Origin: Mastigamoeba balamuthi
Lineage: Eukaryota; Evosea; Mastigamoebida; Mastigamoebidae
NCBI GenBank assembly: GCA_902651635.1
Contig: CACRSC010000472.1
Location: forward strand, 750,637-805,857
Length of the DNA stretch: 55,221 bases
Direction of reading: 5' to 3'
Both the position numbers and the translations under genes were made by a program. Below the pieces are notes generated by a model. The model was not told where the DNA came from. It searched no databases and saw only the letters and a list, made by a program, of their open reading frames with translations. Below are positions 54,991 through 55,221 of the stretch, in pieces; position 1 is the first letter of the stretch, and every line of letters begins with the position of its first letter.

Positions 54991-55221
54991 ATTCGCTGCA
55001 AGCTGGTGATATTAAAGGAATTGATAGAGATTCTATTGTGCAGAGACAACCGAGACACTCAGAGGACGTGAGATGAGATCAACATTGACCAGGCGGCAGA
55101 CCACATTGAAAGCCATTGAGTGAAGACCGTGATCGAGTCTCCATGGGGTGGCCAGGCTCTTGAAGGACGTAACACGTGCAAAGGTCCGTTCAATGATAAT
55201 TCAGAAGCTGCTGTGCACTCG
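54991..55221. other. no supported gene
   Basis: I see nothing I can support in this right-edge stretch. Confidence 0.4.

Noticed and set aside
1-55221. CRISPR arrays, operons, riboswitches, tRNA or rRNA genes
   Set aside because: The window is eukaryotic with spliced genes; I saw no direct-repeat array with spacers and no cloverleaf or rRNA sequence by eye.

Overview
This is a nuclear, intron-rich eukaryotic window. Introns are short (mostly 40-120 nt), host genes are GC-rich, TGA and TAA serve as stops in host genes, and genes are tightly packed on both strands. The gene set (three receptor-like proteins with two TKL-type kinase domains around a class III cyclase, a Pol5/MYBBP1A homologue, a Snapin-like BLOC-1/BORC subunit, a NUDT17-like Nudix hydrolase, DIRS and LINE elements) suggests a free-living protist. 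An amoebozoan such as an Acanthamoeba- or Mastigamoeba-type amoeba is my best guess. I cannot name the species.

Layout. 1-6 kb is a lower-GC region. It holds a minus-strand multi-exon gene that I cannot name (about 6.0 to 2.6 kb), a truncated duplicate of its 3' end (1.46-1.0 kb), and two copies of an AT-rich repeat. 6.1-12.7 kb is a compact housekeeping block: a Pol5/MYBBP1A homologue (minus), a Nudix hydrolase (minus) and a Snapin homologue (plus), the last two sharing a 66-bp divergent promoter. 12.9-36.9 kb is the centrepiece: three paralogous receptors (12943-17730, 17964-22714, 31997-36939, all plus strand), with a giant coiled-coil gene (22842-31545, minus) between the second and third. 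37-40.3 kb holds decayed carboxylesterase-related DNA and a small secreted-protein gene. One N at 40282 marks an assembly join. After it come an AT-rich repeat (40.95-42.26 kb), a DIRS-like tyrosine-recombinase retrotransposon (minus, 42.7-48.34 kb, with a second N at 44457), a broken LINE (about 49.0-52.4 kb), a Tc1/mariner remnant (52.6-53.0 kb) and a broken carboxylesterase (minus, 53.5-55.0 kb).

The receptors. I built 16-exon models by hand for all three. The reading frame closes across every junction in copies 1 and 2 (1286 and about 1298 aa). Copy 3 has a 7-nt deletion in exon 5. The order is signal peptide, extracellular ANF-receptor/periplasmic-binding-type domain, one transmembrane helix, TKL kinase 1, class III nucleotide cyclase, TKL kinase 2. 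This looks like an animal natriuretic-peptide receptor with a second, apparently intact kinase added after the cyclase. The cyclase carries a Lys/Asp base-recognition pair typical of adenylyl rather than guanylyl cyclases. The copies differ in catalytic residues: copy 1 appears intact; copy 2 has lost the kinase-1 HRD Asp and one cyclase metal Asp (both to Gly); copy 3 has lost the cyclase transition-state Arg (to Leu). Kinase 2 is intact and nearly identical in all three, partly including an intron, which suggests gene conversion.

Other signals worth attention are recurrent GC-AG introns at a conserved position, a nine-copy palindromic motif (around ATCRCYGGYGAT) found in introns and AT-rich spacers, and an occupied/empty site pair that defines one end of the AT-rich repeat.
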